Positions 1 to 8,790 of a stretch of DNA of 64,000 nucleotides are shown piece after piece. The DNA comes from Confluentibacter lentus (GTDB taxonomy: Bacteria > Bacteroidota > Bacteroidia > Flavobacteriales > Flavobacteriaceae): NCBI RefSeq assembly GCF_002806995.1, contig NZ_NIHE01000001.1, positions 1 to 64,000 on the forward strand. The letters are read 5' to 3'. Numbering within the stretch: the first letter of the stretch is position 1; each line of letters begins with the position of its first letter. Both the position numbers and the translations under genes were made by a program. A model generated the notes under the pieces. The model saw only the letters and a list, made by a program, of their open reading frames with translations, searched no databases and was not told the origin of the DNA.

Positions 1-53
1 CCCAAAACCTCATGCCGAACGACGCCCCTAAGCTTTCACTTTTTTAGCGGCTG

Positions 54-86
54 CAAACATACGACCCTTTCCCTTTTATTTGCAAA
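54..86 (-). promoter_or_regulatory. Leftward Bacteroidota promoter at window edge
   Basis: Read on the minus strand, TATGTTTG (54-61) matches the -7 consensus TAnnTTTG, and TTTG (83-86) lies 21 nt upstream as the -33 element. Both elements are perfect, which suggests a strong promoter. The transcript would start near 47 and leave the window at once, so its product is unknown; a stable RNA operon is one possibility, a protein gene beginning with the ATG at 14-12 another. Confidence 0.5.
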
Positions 87-344
87 CTTTTTGAAACCTT
101 TTTTTGAGGTTTTTTTAACATCCTTTTAAGATCATTGTTATCAATTGGTTAGGTGGGTAATTTTACTTAAAAATTATAAAAATGTTTCTATTAAGACATT
201 AAATCTTGATTTGAAATTCTGAATTTATGACTAAAAAATGCCAAAAACAATGAAGCTATCTTTTAAATTAAACAAAAAGCACTTCCACATAACACTTAAA
301 AACACACCTTATATTGTTACTTTAAACTAAAAACTTTATTTGAA

Positions 345-440
345 ACGAGCGTTAGGGATGTTAATGGCATCCTTTTGCTTTTGGGGCAAAACATATAATG
401 GACAGCCCGACAGCACCCAAAGTGCTGTGACGCCAAGAAA
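345..440 (+). ncRNA. Structured RNA resembling the flavo-1 motif
   Basis: Several short hairpins follow one another in a non-coding stretch: GGATG/CATCC around 355-373, TTTTGC/GCAAAA around 373-391 and CAGCAC/GTGCTG around 410-427, the last flanked by CCCGA on the left and GACGCC on the right. From memory, flavo-1 RNAs of Flavobacteria show this order (GTTAGGGAT, a GGCATCC stem, a GCCCGACAGC stem) in long intergenic regions, with no known function. The family assignment rests on recall and would need a covariance-model search. Confidence 0.5.
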
Positions 441-471
441 AAAATTAGAAATAATAATACCTATATATATA

Positions 472-501
472 TTGTGTGTATTTGTTATACTATTATCTTT
501 G
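472..501 (+). promoter_or_regulatory. thrS operon promoter
   Basis: TATCTTTG at 494-501 matches the -7 consensus TAnnTTTG, and TTG at 472-474 is correctly spaced as the -33 element. The start codon of thrS follows 23 nt after the -7 box, so the leader is very short and leaves no room for a T-box or other leader control. Confidence 0.75.
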
Positions 502-524
502 CACCCTGAATTTAATTTATTTTA

Positions 525-2459
525 ATGATACATATAACATTGCCCGATGGAAGTGTAAAGGAGTTTCAACAAAACGTTACTCCCATGGATGTTGCTAAAA
601 GCATCAGTGAAGGATTTGCTAGAAATGTGATTTCGGCTAATTTTAATGGTACAACCATTGAAACGGCGACACCTTTAACGACGGACGGCTCTTTAGTTTT
701 ATATACATGGAACAATGATGAAGGCAAAAAGGCATTTTGGCACTCTTCTGCGCACGTGTTAGCACAAGCTATTGAAGAATTGTATCCTGGTGTTAAACTT
801 ACTATTGGCCCTGCTATTGAAAATGGGTTTTATTATGATGTAGATTTTGGTGACCATTCCATATCTGATAAAGATTTCAAGGCTATCGAGGAAAAAATGA
901 TTGATATTGCCCGTGGCAAGCATGATTTTAAGATGCGCGCCATTTCTAAAGCAGAAGCTTTATCTATATATAAAGGTAATGAGTTTAAAACTGAGCTTAT
1001 TGAAAACCTTGAAGATGGTACGATTACATTCTGCGATCATTCAACATTTACGGATTTATGTCGTGGAGGACATATTCCTAACACAGAAATTATAAAAGCG
1101 GTTAAAATTCTATCTATTGCAGGTGCTTACTGGAGGGGTGATGAAAAGAACAAGCAACTTACAAGAGTTTATGCTATTTCCTTCCCTAAACAAAAAGACC
1201 TTACTGAATATTTGACCTTTTTAGAAGAAGCCAAAAAACGTGACCATAGAAAGCTAGGTAAAGAACTGGAACTTTTTACTTTTTCTAAAAGAGTTGGCCA
1301 AGGTTTGCCTTTATGGTTACCAAAGGGAGCGGCTTTACGCGAACGTTTAGAGAACTTTTTAAAGAAAGCTCAAAAGAAAGCAGGTTATGAAATGGTTGTG
1401 ACGCCGCACATAGGCCAAAAGGAACTTTATGTTACTTCAGGCCATTACGCAAAATATGGTGCCGATAGTTTTCAGCCGATACGTACACCTAAAGAAGACG
1501 AGGAATTTTTATTGAAACCAATGAACTGCCCTCATCACTGTGAAATTTATAACACTAGTCAATGGTCCTATAAAGATTTACCCAAACGCTATGCAGAATT
1601 TGGTACTGTATATAGGTATGAACAAAGTGGCGAATTGCATGGATTAACCCGTGTTAGAGGGTTTACTCAAGATGACGCCCATTTGTTTTGCACACCAGAT
1701 CAATTGGACAAAGAGTTTAAAGATGTTATTGATTTAGTGCTTTACGTTTTTGGATCCTTAGGTTTTGAAAATTTTACGGCTCAAGTTTCAGTGAGAGATC
1801 CTGAAAATCCAGATAAATATATAGGAGACGTAAAAAACTGGGAAAAAGCTGAACAAGCTATTATTAATGCCGCTACAGATAAAGGCTTAGACTTTGTTAT
1901 TGTAGAAGGTGAAGCTGCTTTTTATGGCCCTAAATTAGACTTTATGGTTAAGGATGCTTTGGGAAGACGTTGGCAACTAGGCACTATTCAAGTGGACTAT
2001 AATCTACCCGAACGATTTGATTTAACATATAAAGGCAGTGATAATGAGTTGCACAGACCCGTAATGATTCACAGAGCACCCTTTGGAAGTATGGAGCGTT
2101 TTGTGGCGTTATTATTGGAACATACGGGAGGAAATTTCCCTATTTGGCTGATGCCAAAACAGGTCGCCATATTATCTCTTAGTGAGAAATATGAAAAATA
2201 CGCTGAAAAAGTTTTAAATTTGCTGGAAAATGACGAAATTCGCGCCCTTGTTGATAACAGGAATGAGACTATAGGTAAGAAAATTCGGGAAGCCGAGATG
2301 CAAAAGTACCCTTTTATGCTTATTATTGGAGAACAAGAACAAGAGCAAGAAAAAATAACAGTGCGCAAGCATGGTGGAGAAGATTTAGGAATGATTACCA
2401 TCGAAGAATTTTCTAAAATCATTGAAACCGAAATAAGCAAAACATTAAAACAGTTTTAA
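525..2459 (+). CDS. thrS: Threonine--tRNA ligase
   Basis: Threonyl-tRNA synthetase (644 aa, usual family length) charges tRNA-Thr and edits mischarged serine. An N-terminal TGS domain (about 1-62) is followed by the editing domain with its HSSAH motif (73-77), the class II catalytic core and a C-terminal anticodon-binding domain. The catalytic zinc ligands are visible as Cys335 (MNCPHH), His386 (DDAHLF) and His516 (MIHRAPFG), and motif 3 GSMERF is intact. The ATG lies just downstream of a consensus promoter. It is first in the thrS-infC-rpmI-rplT cluster and is probably co-transcribed with infC, which begins 28 nt after its stop. Confidence 0.98.
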   Translation: MIHITLPDGSVKEFQQNVTPMDVAKSISEGFARNVISANFNGTTIETATPLTTDGSLVLYTWNNDEGKKAFWHSSAHVLAQAIEELYPGVKLTIGPAIENGFYYDVDFGDHSISDKDFKAIEEKMIDIARGKHDFKMRAISKAEALSIYKGNEFKTELIENLEDGTITFCDHSTFTDLCRGGHIPNTEIIKAVKILSIAGAYWRGDEKNKQLTRVYAISFPKQKDLTEYLTFLEEAKKRDHRKLGKELELFTFSKRVGQGLPLWLPKGAALRERLENFLKKAQKKAGYEMVVTPHIGQKELYVTSGHYAKYGADSFQPIRTPKEDEEFLLKPMNCPHHCEIYNTSQWSYKDLPKRYAEFGTVYRYEQSGELHGLTRVRGFTQDDAHLFCTPDQLDKEFKDVIDLVLYVFGSLGFENFTAQVSVRDPENPDKYIGDVKNWEKAEQAIINAATDKGLDFVIVEGEAAFYGPKLDFMVKDALGRRWQLGTIQVDYNLPERFDLTYKGSDNELHRPVMIHRAPFGSMERFVALLLEHTGGNFPIWLMPKQVAILSLSEKYEKYAEKVLNLLENDEIRALVDNRNETIGKKIREAEMQKYPFMLIIGEQEQEQEKITVRKHGGEDLGMITIEEFSKIIETEISKTLKQF

Positions 2460-2486
2460 AAAAGTTTAACTTAAAAAGATAAAGCC

Positions 2487-3035
2487 ATAGCAATTAGAAG
2501 AAAAAGTCAGCCTGGTGCAAGGGCTTCACAAGAGGACAAGCACAGAATTAACTCTAGAATTACGTCTCCAAACATTCGTTTGGTTGGTGAAAATGTTGAA
2601 ATAGGGGTTTATTCTACCCGAGATGCTTTAAAAATAGCAGATGAGCAAGGATTGGATCTTGTTGAGATTTCGCCTAATGCCGACCCTCCTGTATGTAAGG
2701 TTATGGATTATAAAAAGTTTCTTTACGAACAAAAGAAACGAGATAAAGTTATAAAGGCTAAGGCAACAAAAGTTATTATTAAAGAAATTCGTTTTGGTCC
2801 TCAAACAGATGACCATGATTACGAATTTAAAAAGAAACATGCTGAGAAGTTCTTAAAAGAAGGTGCTAAATTAAAAGCATTTGTATTCTTTAAAGGACGA
2901 TCTATCATATTTAAAGAGCAAGGGCAAATATTATTATTAAAACTTGCCCAAGATTTAGAAGAGTTTGGAAAGGTGGAACAGATGCCTAAATTAGAAGGTA
3001 AACGTATGACCATGTTTTTAGCTCCAAAAAAATAA
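2487..3035 (+). CDS. infC: Translation initiation factor IF-3 (non-canonical start)
   Basis: IF-3 (182 aa from the start chosen here) controls start-codon selection and keeps 30S subunits apart from 50S. Homology of the reading frame runs upstream to 2487 (residues IAIRRKSQ and HRINSRI, then the IF3-N core RLVGEN). The in-frame stop at 2472-2474 leaves only AAA, GAT, AAA, GCC, ATA, GCA and ATT before the conserved RRK, so no ATG, GTG or TTG can start the full protein. ATA at 2487-2489 (or ATT at 2493-2495) is the likely initiator. The first usual-type start, TTG at 2580, would remove the first 31 residues. IF-3 discriminates against rare start codons and so represses its own translation in E. 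coli, where infC begins with AUU; the same is inferred here. Confidence 0.93.
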   Translation: MAIRRKSQPGARASQEDKHRINSRITSPNIRLVGENVEIGVYSTRDALKIADEQGLDLVEISPNADPPVCKVMDYKKFLYEQKKRDKVIKAKATKVIIKEIRFGPQTDDHDYEFKKKHAEKFLKEGAKLKAFVFFKGRSIIFKEQGQILLLKLAQDLEEFGKVEQMPKLEGKRMTMFLAPKK

Positions 3036-3104
3036 ATATCCCTGAATATTATTTATCAGGATTCAAAAATAATTAAGCGAAATAATTAAAACTAGGAGAA
3101 CAAG

Positions 3105-3302
3105 ATGCCTAAAATGAAAACAAAATCTAGTGCCAAAAAACGTTTTAAACTAACTGGCACTGGTAAGATTAAAAGAAAGCACGCTTTTAAAAGTCACATC
3201 TTAACAAAGAAGTCTAAAAAGCGTAAACTTGCTCTAACTCATGATACTTTGGTACATAAGGCAGACGAGAGCAATGTTAAATTGATGTTACGTTTAAAGT
3301 AA
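3105..3302 (+). CDS. rpmI: 50S ribosomal protein L35
   Basis: L35 (65 aa) is a small, very basic protein of the large ribosomal subunit. The sequence opens with [13 protein letters not shown] and continues with [13 protein letters not shown], both typical of the family. It lies between infC and rplT in the usual order. An AGGAG-like stretch occurs about 7 nt before the ATG, which is unusual for Bacteroidota. Confidence 0.97.
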   Translation: MPKMKTKSSAKKRFKLTGTGKIKRKHAFKSHILTKKSKKRKLALTHDTLVHKADESNVKLMLRLK

Positions 3303-3357
3303 CATTCCTTTAACTGGTTAAATAAATTATAAACCCTGGAGTTAGGCCAATAAAAGA

Positions 3358-3388
3358 GTTAAAAGTTAAAAGTTAAAAGTTAAAAGTT
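3358..3388 (+). repeat. Heptamer tandem repeat GTTAAAA x4
   Basis: Four exact head-to-tail copies of GTTAAAA (3358-3385) plus a partial fifth lie between rpmI and rplT. The same heptamer recurs in reverse orientation at 11912-11946. The array is inside the presumed rpmI-rplT transcript and has no obvious protein-coding role. Confidence 0.9.
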
Positions 3389-3452
3389 TCAAAACTAATA
3401 ACCAAAACCTATAGCCAAACTAACCGCCTACTACAAAAAACAATTAAAAATT

Positions 3453-3797
3453 ATGCCAAGATCAGTAAATTCTGTAGCAAAAAGAGCCAGAAGAAAAAAG
3501 GTTCTTAAACAAGCAAAAGGCTTTTTCGGACGTCGTAAAAACGTTTGGACAGTAGCAAAAAATGCGGTTGATAAAGCGATGTTATATTCGTATAGAGACC
3601 GTAGAAACAAAAAGAGATCATTCCGTGCTTTATGGATTACACGTATTAACGCTGGAGCCAGAGCTTACGGATTATCGTATTCTCAATTTATGGGAAAATT
3701 AAAAGCTAATGATATTGAATTAAACCGTAAGGTTTTAGCAGATTTAGCTATGAATAACCCAGAGGCCTTTAAAGCCGTAGTAGAGAAAATAAAATAA
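3453..3797 (+). CDS. rplT: 50S ribosomal protein L20
   Basis: L20 (114 aa) binds 23S rRNA early in 50S assembly. The start [15 protein letters not shown], the basic N-terminal half and the C-terminal half ending in [10 protein letters not shown] match the family over its full length. It is the last gene of the cluster and is followed by an intrinsic terminator. The 150-nt gap after rpmI holds a heptamer repeat and no evident pseudoknot leader, so feedback control by L20 cannot be claimed. Confidence 0.98.
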   Translation: MPRSVNSVAKRARRKKVLKQAKGFFGRRKNVWTVAKNAVDKAMLYSYRDRRNKKRSFRALWITRINAGARAYGLSYSQFMGKLKANDIELNRKVLADLAMNNPEAFKAVVEKIK

Positions 3798-3838
3798 GGC
3801 GTTTCGCCTATTGTAAAACATATTATTCGCTTAATATA

Positions 3839-3868
3839 AAATCCGGTTCTTAATTGAACCGGATTTTT
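3839..3868 (+). terminator. Intrinsic terminator after rplT
   Basis: The nine-base stem ATCCGGTTC (3841-3849) pairs with GAACCGGAT (3856-3864) around a six-base loop and runs into a T-tract. It closes the thrS-infC-rpmI-rplT unit. Confidence 0.9.
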
Positions 3869-3945
3869 CATTTTTTACAAATTAATATTTTAGAAACATC
3901 TGTTAAACAGAGTAATCTTAATATTGTAAATTATTAATACAGCAT

Positions 3946-4758
3946 ATGGATTTATCCCAAATAAAACTAGTTGTGTCGGATATGGACGGCACATTACTAA
4001 ATTCCAATCACGAAGTTAGCAGCTTATTCTTTGAGCTATTCAAGGAATTGAAAAAACACAACATTATTTTTGTCGCTGCTAGCGGAAGACCCTATTATAG
4101 CATCACAGAAAAATTAAATTCAATTAAAGATGACATCATCATAGTTGCCGAAAACGGCGGAATTGTCATTAAACAAGAAGAACTCCTGTTGTCTACACCT
4201 ATAAAAAACGAGTATTTATCTCAAGTTGAATTATTAATAAACGCAAATAATCACATTCATCCTGTTTTTTGCACCAAGTTTAAAGCATATTTTAAAAGTG
4301 CATCCAATGGATATATCAAACTTTTGTCTGAATATTATCCAACCTTTACAGTTATTGATAGTATTGACGAAGTTGAAGAAGATATCATAAAAATTGCATT
4401 ATATCATGATATAGATTCTGAGAAGTATATTTATCCACATTTTAAGCATTTAGAACCCGACTATAAAGTTAAAATTTCAGGGAAACATTGGGTGGACCTT
4501 TCAGATGATTTGGCCAATAAAGGACATGCCATCGAGTTGCTTCAAAAAACCTATGATATATCATCTGAAGAAACCTTGATTTTTGGGGATTATAATAATG
4601 ATATCGAAATGTTGAAACTTGCCACCTATAGTTTTGCAATGGAGAATGCACATGAAAATGTTAAAAAAATTGCTCTTTATGAAACTAAAAGCAACAACCA
4701 TTTTGGTGTTGAACGCATATTAGAAAAACTTATTGAAGCCAAAAAGTCATATAGTTAA
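3946..4758 (+). CDS. Cof-type HAD-IIB family phosphatase
   Basis: This is a cytoplasmic phosphatase of the haloacid-dehalogenase superfamily, subfamily IIB (Cof/YbiV-like), usually acting on sugar phosphates or other small phosphorylated metabolites; its substrate is not known. Motif I DMDGT (residues 12-16) carries the nucleophile Asp, ASGRP gives motif II, and GDYNNDIEM near residue 212 is the Mg-binding motif IV. Length (270 aa) is normal. Its stop codon overlaps that of the convergent yjbQ-like gene by four bases (TTAA at 4755-4758), so there is no room for a terminator between them. Confidence 0.9.
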   Translation: MDLSQIKLVVSDMDGTLLNSNHEVSSLFFELFKELKKHNIIFVAASGRPYYSITEKLNSIKDDIIIVAENGGIVIKQEELLLSTPIKNEYLSQVELLINANNHIHPVFCTKFKAYFKSASNGYIKLLSEYYPTFTVIDSIDEVEEDIIKIALYHDIDSEKYIYPHFKHLEPDYKVKISGKHWVDLSDDLANKGHAIELLQKTYDISSEETLIFGDYNNDIEMLKLATYSFAMENAHENVKKIALYETKSNNHFGVERILEKLIEAKKSYS

Positions 4759-5177
4759 TTTCCAAAAGCTGTTATTACTAATTGTCTGCCACCACCATTA
4801 TTTCTATGTTCACATAGATAAATACCTTGCCAAATACCTAAGTTTAATTTACCATGAGTTATTGGTATTTGAACAGAAGACCCAAGCAAAGATGCTTTAA
4901 TATGCGCAGGCATATCGTCACTTCCTTCATAAGTATGAACATAGTAAGAAGCATCTTCTGGAACCATCACATTAAAATGTCTTTCAAAATCACCTCTCAC
5001 AGTGTAATCAGCATTTTCATTAATTGATAAACTAGCCGATGTATGCTTAATAAACACCTGCAATTGCCCAATACTTATATCCTTGATTTCAGGTATTGAT
5101 TCTATAATGTCGTTAGTAATTAAATGAAACCCTCTTGGATATCTTTTTAGCTTTAATTGTTTTTGATGGAACTTCAT
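4755..5177 (-). CDS. YjbQ/UPF0047 family protein
   Basis: A 140-aa member of the YjbQ (UPF0047) family, whose members show weak thiamine-phosphate-synthase-like activity; the true role is unsettled. The family signatures HTSASLSINEN, TVRGDFE, DMPAHIKASLLG and the C-terminal GIYLCEHRNNGGGRQ are all present, including the conserved His and Glu residues of the active-site pocket. It is convergent with the HAD phosphatase and appears to be a single-gene unit. Confidence 0.9.
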   Translation of the reverse strand: MKFHQKQLKLKRYPRGFHLITNDIIESIPEIKDISIGQLQVFIKHTSASLSINENADYTVRGDFERHFNVMVPEDASYYVHTYEGSDDMPAHIKASLLGSSVQIPITHGKLNLGIWQGIYLCEHRNNGGGRQLVITAFGN

Positions 5178-5305
5178 AAATACTATTTTAATATGATTTT
5201 TTAAATTTGCCTATCTATTATATTTTTTGGTTATATAGACGCAACCTTTTTGTTTTATAACATCTACATTAAAAACAAGTATAATAAAAATCTAAACAAA
5301 ACGAC

Positions 5306-5755
5306 ATGAAACATTATTTAATAATTGCTTGCATTAGCTTTTTTACTTTAACAAATTGTTCCCTGAATGATATTAATAATGACATTCCCCAAGTAACAAG
5401 AGTGCTCTGGCACTTAAAAAATGTTAGTGGAGGCGTTGCCGGTGTTGATAATGATTTCGCTTCCGGTGTCATCATTTGGGAATTTAAGAATGGAAATTCT
5501 ACATTAACTGTTACCAATACAAATAGCAACACGGCCATAGAGGATGGTTTGGATTCTGGGAACTATTCTTACAATATCACTCCAATAGGCACCAGTAGTA
5601 AAACTTATCTTGTTATAAACTCTAATGAATTTGGAAGCATCTCTTTTGCTTCAAATGATACCCAATTAATTATCAACCAAAATGAGACTTCAACTGGACC
5701 TGTTGCCGATGGATACATTTACACATTCACCAAAAGCGTCATTGTTGAAAATTAA
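5306..5755 (+). CDS. Small surface or periplasmic lipoprotein
   Basis: An uncharacterised 149-aa lipoprotein. Residues 1-17 form a hydrophobic signal peptide ending in a lipobox with Cys18 (TLTNCS). The mature part is Asn/Thr-rich and predicted beta, with a pattern (LWHLKNVSGG near the start and YIYTFTKS near the end) common to lipocalin-like flavobacterial proteins. No catalytic motif is visible. The one-base gap to the convergent gene at 5757 leaves no terminator. Confidence 0.75.
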   Translation: MKHYLIIACISFFTLTNCSLNDINNDIPQVTRVLWHLKNVSGGVAGVDNDFASGVIIWEFKNGNSTLTVTNTNSNTAIEDGLDSGNYSYNITPIGTSSKTYLVINSNEFGSISFASNDTQLIINQNETSTGPVADGYIYTFTKSVIVEN

Positions 5756-5756
5756 T

Positions 5757-7016
5757 TTAGGTTTTCTGTTTCTTTTTTCTAGCTGCTGGAAATAATACAT
5801 TATTCAATATAAGTCTGTACCCAGGAGATGTAGGATGCAAATCCAGTTCTGTTTTAGAATCTCCTACCCTATGTTGATAATCTTCTGGGTCATGACCACC
5901 ATAAAATGTGAAGAAGCCTTTCCCTTTTATACCATGAATATATTTAGCTTCACCATTTATTTTACTCTCACCCATTACCAAAACATTTGATTTTATCTCA
6001 TCTCTAGTAAAAGAAGTGGTTTGACCCATAAATCCCTTCACCAAAGCCGTGTGATTTTGACATAACATGGTTGGAATGGGATCCCATTTTGCGGAAAATT
6101 CCATTAAAGAAAAGTAATCGCTTGTGGCGGTAATCATTCTTTTTTGAGTCATATCAATTGATGAAAACTCATAAACCATTGGGTTTTGCTCCAAAGTAAA
6201 GTCGGTAAATGCAAACGTTTTATTATAATCTATTCTGTTTTGGTAGCCTGGGTCACTAGCATCGCCATCAAACATAGGTTCACAAATATCCAATCCTTCG
6301 GCAGCCAAAGCGATATCAAAACTATCGGCCGCACTACACATGGCAAACATAAATCCGCCGCCTATAACGTAATCCCTGATTTTTAACGCTACCGCTAATT
6401 TTTCTTCAGATACTTTACTGTATCCCAACTTTTCAGCTAAGGCTTCAGCTGCCTTCTTTTCTTCAATATACCAAGAATTTGCTCTATATGCTCCATAAAA
6501 TTTGCCGTACTGTCCTGTAAAATCTTCATGGTGCAAATGCAACCAATCAAACGCTAAAAGCCCATCATTCAACACTTCTTCATCGTACACCGTTTCATAA
6601 GGAATTTCAGCATATTGTAAAACCATCGTTACGGCATCATCCCAAGGCTGCTTTCCATTGGGCGTATAGACAGCAATTTTAGGCGCTTTTTCTAAAACAA
6701 CGGCTTCCATATTTTGACTTGGACTACTAATATCTTCTAATATACTTTCTGTTTTAGAATCTGAAAGCACTTCAAACGATACGCCTCTAATTTGACATTC
6801 TTTTTGAATTTCGGGGGTATCTGGCAATAAAAAAGAGCCGCCTCTATAGTTCAACAGCCACTTCACCTTGAGTTCTTTATTAAGTACCCAATAGGTCATA
6901 CCATAAGCTTTTAAATGATTCTTTTGGCTCTCTGTATCCATGGAAATCAATACATACGAAGCGAACGTTTGTATGGAAAAAAATAAAAATAATATGATAG
7001 ATAGGGTTTTCTTCAT
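5757..7016 (-). CDS. Secreted protein often labelled asparagine synthetase B
   Basis: A 419-aa exported protein with a signal peptide (1-19, ending TFAS). Close flavobacterial relatives are often auto-annotated as asparagine synthetase B, but none of that enzyme's features can be seen: there is no N-terminal catalytic Cys2, no PPi-loop SGGXDS, and the protein is secreted. The segment from about 110 onward (IAVYTPNGKQPWDDAV, then HLHHEDF, CSAADSFD) looks more like a class-I-amidotransferase or ThuA-like alpha/beta fold. Function is unknown. It lies 66 nt downstream of dnaB and may share its transcript. Confidence 0.7.
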   Translation of the reverse strand: MKKTLSIILFLFFSIQTFASYVLISMDTESQKNHLKAYGMTYWVLNKELKVKWLLNYRGGSFLLPDTPEIQKECQIRGVSFEVLSDSKTESILEDISSPSQNMEAVVLEKAPKIAVYTPNGKQPWDDAVTMVLQYAEIPYETVYDEEVLNDGLLAFDWLHLHHEDFTGQYGKFYGAYRANSWYIEEKKAAEALAEKLGYSKVSEEKLAVALKIRDYVIGGGFMFAMCSAADSFDIALAAEGLDICEPMFDGDASDPGYQNRIDYNKTFAFTDFTLEQNPMVYEFSSIDMTQKRMITATSDYFSLMEFSAKWDPIPTMLCQNHTALVKGFMGQTTSFTRDEIKSNVLVMGESKINGEAKYIHGIKGKGFFTFYGGHDPEDYQHRVGDSKTELDLHPTSPGYRLILNNVLFPAARKKKQKT

Positions 7017-7082
7017 AGACCGAAAGGTAATGAAAAATTATATTGACTTAAAATGCTTTAGGGAAATATTAAGTTTTATGTT

Positions 7083-8624
7083 TTAAAACGGCACATCGCT
7101 ATCATCGTCATCATTAAACGAACTACCGAAAGCTTGGTCTGGACTTGCTTTAAAATTATCAGATTTAAAAGTATCATCATTGGCAGCAGCGTTCATTTTA
7201 GAATGAAACTCGAATGGCGAATCAAAATTATCCAGATTATCAAACTTCCCTAAATGACCAATAAATTTCAAACGAATGTTTTCCAAACCACCGTTACGGT
7301 GCTTTGCCACAATAAACTCCGCCTGACCTTCAGTTGGTGAACGTTCTTCATCATCCCATTCATCAATTTTATAATATTCTGGTCGGTAAATAAAGCTTAC
7401 GATATCCGCATCTTGCTCAATGGCACCAGATTCACGTAAGTCTGAAAGTAAGGGTCTTTTGCTACCACCACGTGTTTCTACAGCACGTGATAATTGCGAT
7501 AATGCAATAACAGGCACATTCAATTCTTTAGCTAAAGCCTTTAAGTTTCTAGAAATCATGGAAATTTCCTGTTCGCGGTTTCCGCCATGACTACTACCGC
7601 CCGTCATTAATTGCAAATAATCAATCATGATTAATTTAATACCATGTTGCGATGATAAACGGCGTGCTTTTGCTCTTAAATCGAAAATAGACAGTGATGG
7701 TGTATCGTCAATATACAAAGGTGCTTTTTCAAGCCCTTTAACTTTGACGTTAAGTTGTTCCCACTCGTGCTTTTCAAGTTTTCCTGTTCTTAATTTTTCT
7801 GAAGACAGACCAGTTTCACTCGAAATTAAACGTGTAATCAACTGTACAGAAGCCATCTCTAATGAGAAAAATGCCACGGGAATATTTAAATCGACCGCAA
7901 TATTTCTTGCCATAGACAGGGTTAAGGCCGTTTTACCCATACCAGGTCTAGCAGCCACAATAATTAAATCAGATGGTTGCCAACCAGAGGTTAACTTATC
8001 AAGTTTTGTAAATCCTGTTGGGATTCCGCTTAACCCTTCTTTATTGGATATTTCTTCAATTTTTTTCTTAGCCTGAATTACTAAATCTTGAGCAGTTTCA
8101 CTAGATTTTTTAATGTTTCCTTGAGTTACTTCGTAAAGTTTGGACTCCGCATTGTCCAATAAATCAAACACATCTTTGGTTTCATCATAAGCATCCTCAA
8201 TAATTTCACTGGATATTTTTATTAAACTGCGTTGAATAAATTTCTGTAAAATGATACGCGCGTGAAACTCGATATGCGCCGAAGATGATACTTTTTGAGT
8301 AAGTGAAATGAGGTAAAAATCTCCTCCAGCCAACTCTAATTTTGAATTTTTTTTGAGTTGTGTTGAAACAGTTAATAAGTCGACTGGTTCGCTATTTTCA
8401 AATAACTGGTAAATAGCTTGAAATATATGCTGATGGGCTTCTTTGTAGAATGCATCTGGACTTAAAATATCAATAACCTCATCAACCCCTTTTTTATCAA
8501 TCATCATAGCACCTAATACAACTTCCTCTAAATCAAGTGCTTGAGGAGGTATTTTTCCTTTCTCAAGACTAATTAGCGTGCTTTTATCTACTTTATAGGA
8601 TTTAATTTGTTCAGGTTGTTTCAT
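7083..8624 (-). CDS. dnaB: Replicative DNA helicase DnaB
   Basis: The hexameric 5'-3' helicase that unwinds DNA at the replication fork. The N-terminal DnaB domain (about 25-130) is followed by a linker and the RecA-like motor with Walker A ARPGMGKTA (225-233), Walker B IMIDYLQL, and the DRESGAIEQDAD and AKHRNG motifs. No intein interrupts it. Length is 513 aa, with a C-terminal tail rich in acidic residues ending DDDDSDVPF, similar to the SSB-type acidic tip; that resemblance is only compositional. Confidence 0.98.
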   Translation of the reverse strand: MKQPEQIKSYKVDKSTLISLEKGKIPPQALDLEEVVLGAMMIDKKGVDEVIDILSPDAFYKEAHQHIFQAIYQLFENSEPVDLLTVSTQLKKNSKLELAGGDFYLISLTQKVSSSAHIEFHARIILQKFIQRSLIKISSEIIEDAYDETKDVFDLLDNAESKLYEVTQGNIKKSSETAQDLVIQAKKKIEEISNKEGLSGIPTGFTKLDKLTSGWQPSDLIIVAARPGMGKTALTLSMARNIAVDLNIPVAFFSLEMASVQLITRLISSETGLSSEKLRTGKLEKHEWEQLNVKVKGLEKAPLYIDDTPSLSIFDLRAKARRLSSQHGIKLIMIDYLQLMTGGSSHGGNREQEISMISRNLKALAKELNVPVIALSQLSRAVETRGGSKRPLLSDLRESGAIEQDADIVSFIYRPEYYKIDEWDDEERSPTEGQAEFIVAKHRNGGLENIRLKFIGHLGKFDNLDNFDSPFEFHSKMNAAANDDTFKSDNFKASPDQAFGSSFNDDDDSDVPF

Positions 8625-8735
8625 AAAACGAAAATAACTAATTATAGTAGTTTTTAAATATTATTTAAATTATGATTGTTAACCAGCCATCAACAATCGA
8701 ACTGTTAACAACTTTAAAATATTGTGAATAAGCAT

Positions 8736-8770
8736 AAAAAAATCTGAAGCCAAGGACCTCAGATTTTTTT
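8736..8770 (-). terminator. Terminator after accA
   Basis: AATCTGA (8741-8747) pairs with TCAGATT (8759-8765), extended by A- and T-tracts on both sides. It lies directly downstream of the minus-strand accA stop codon; the symmetric tracts would let it work in either direction. Confidence 0.85.
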
Positions 8771-8790
8771 ATACTATGATTTTAAAAGGA

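Larger units (their letters stand above)
1..524. other. Intergenic region upstream of thrS
   Basis: This stretch holds no convincing protein gene. It contains a minus-strand promoter near the left edge (54-86), a structured RNA candidate (about 345-440) and the thrS promoter (472-501). Between about 90 and 340 I see only AT-rich DNA without an ORF or clear hairpin. A 61-codon reading frame at 340-525 overlaps both the RNA and the thrS promoter and is not credible as a gene. Confidence 0.6.

Noticed and set aside
340-525. 61-codon reading frame before thrS
   Set aside because: It overlaps hairpins of the RNA candidate and the thrS promoter, starts with TTG and has no recognisable protein features.
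2069-2440. Long antisense reading frames inside thrS, dnaB, accA and the ABC genes
   Set aside because: They are shadows of conserved genes on the other strand, with no start signals or plausible composition.
3358-3388. CRISPR-like repeat array
   Set aside because: The unit is seven bases with no spacers; it is a simple tandem repeat. No CRISPR array, insertion sequence or phage gene was seen in the window.
5757-7016. Asparagine synthetase B
   Set aside because: The name is common for relatives, but the protein is exported and lacks Cys2 and the PPi-loop of that enzyme.
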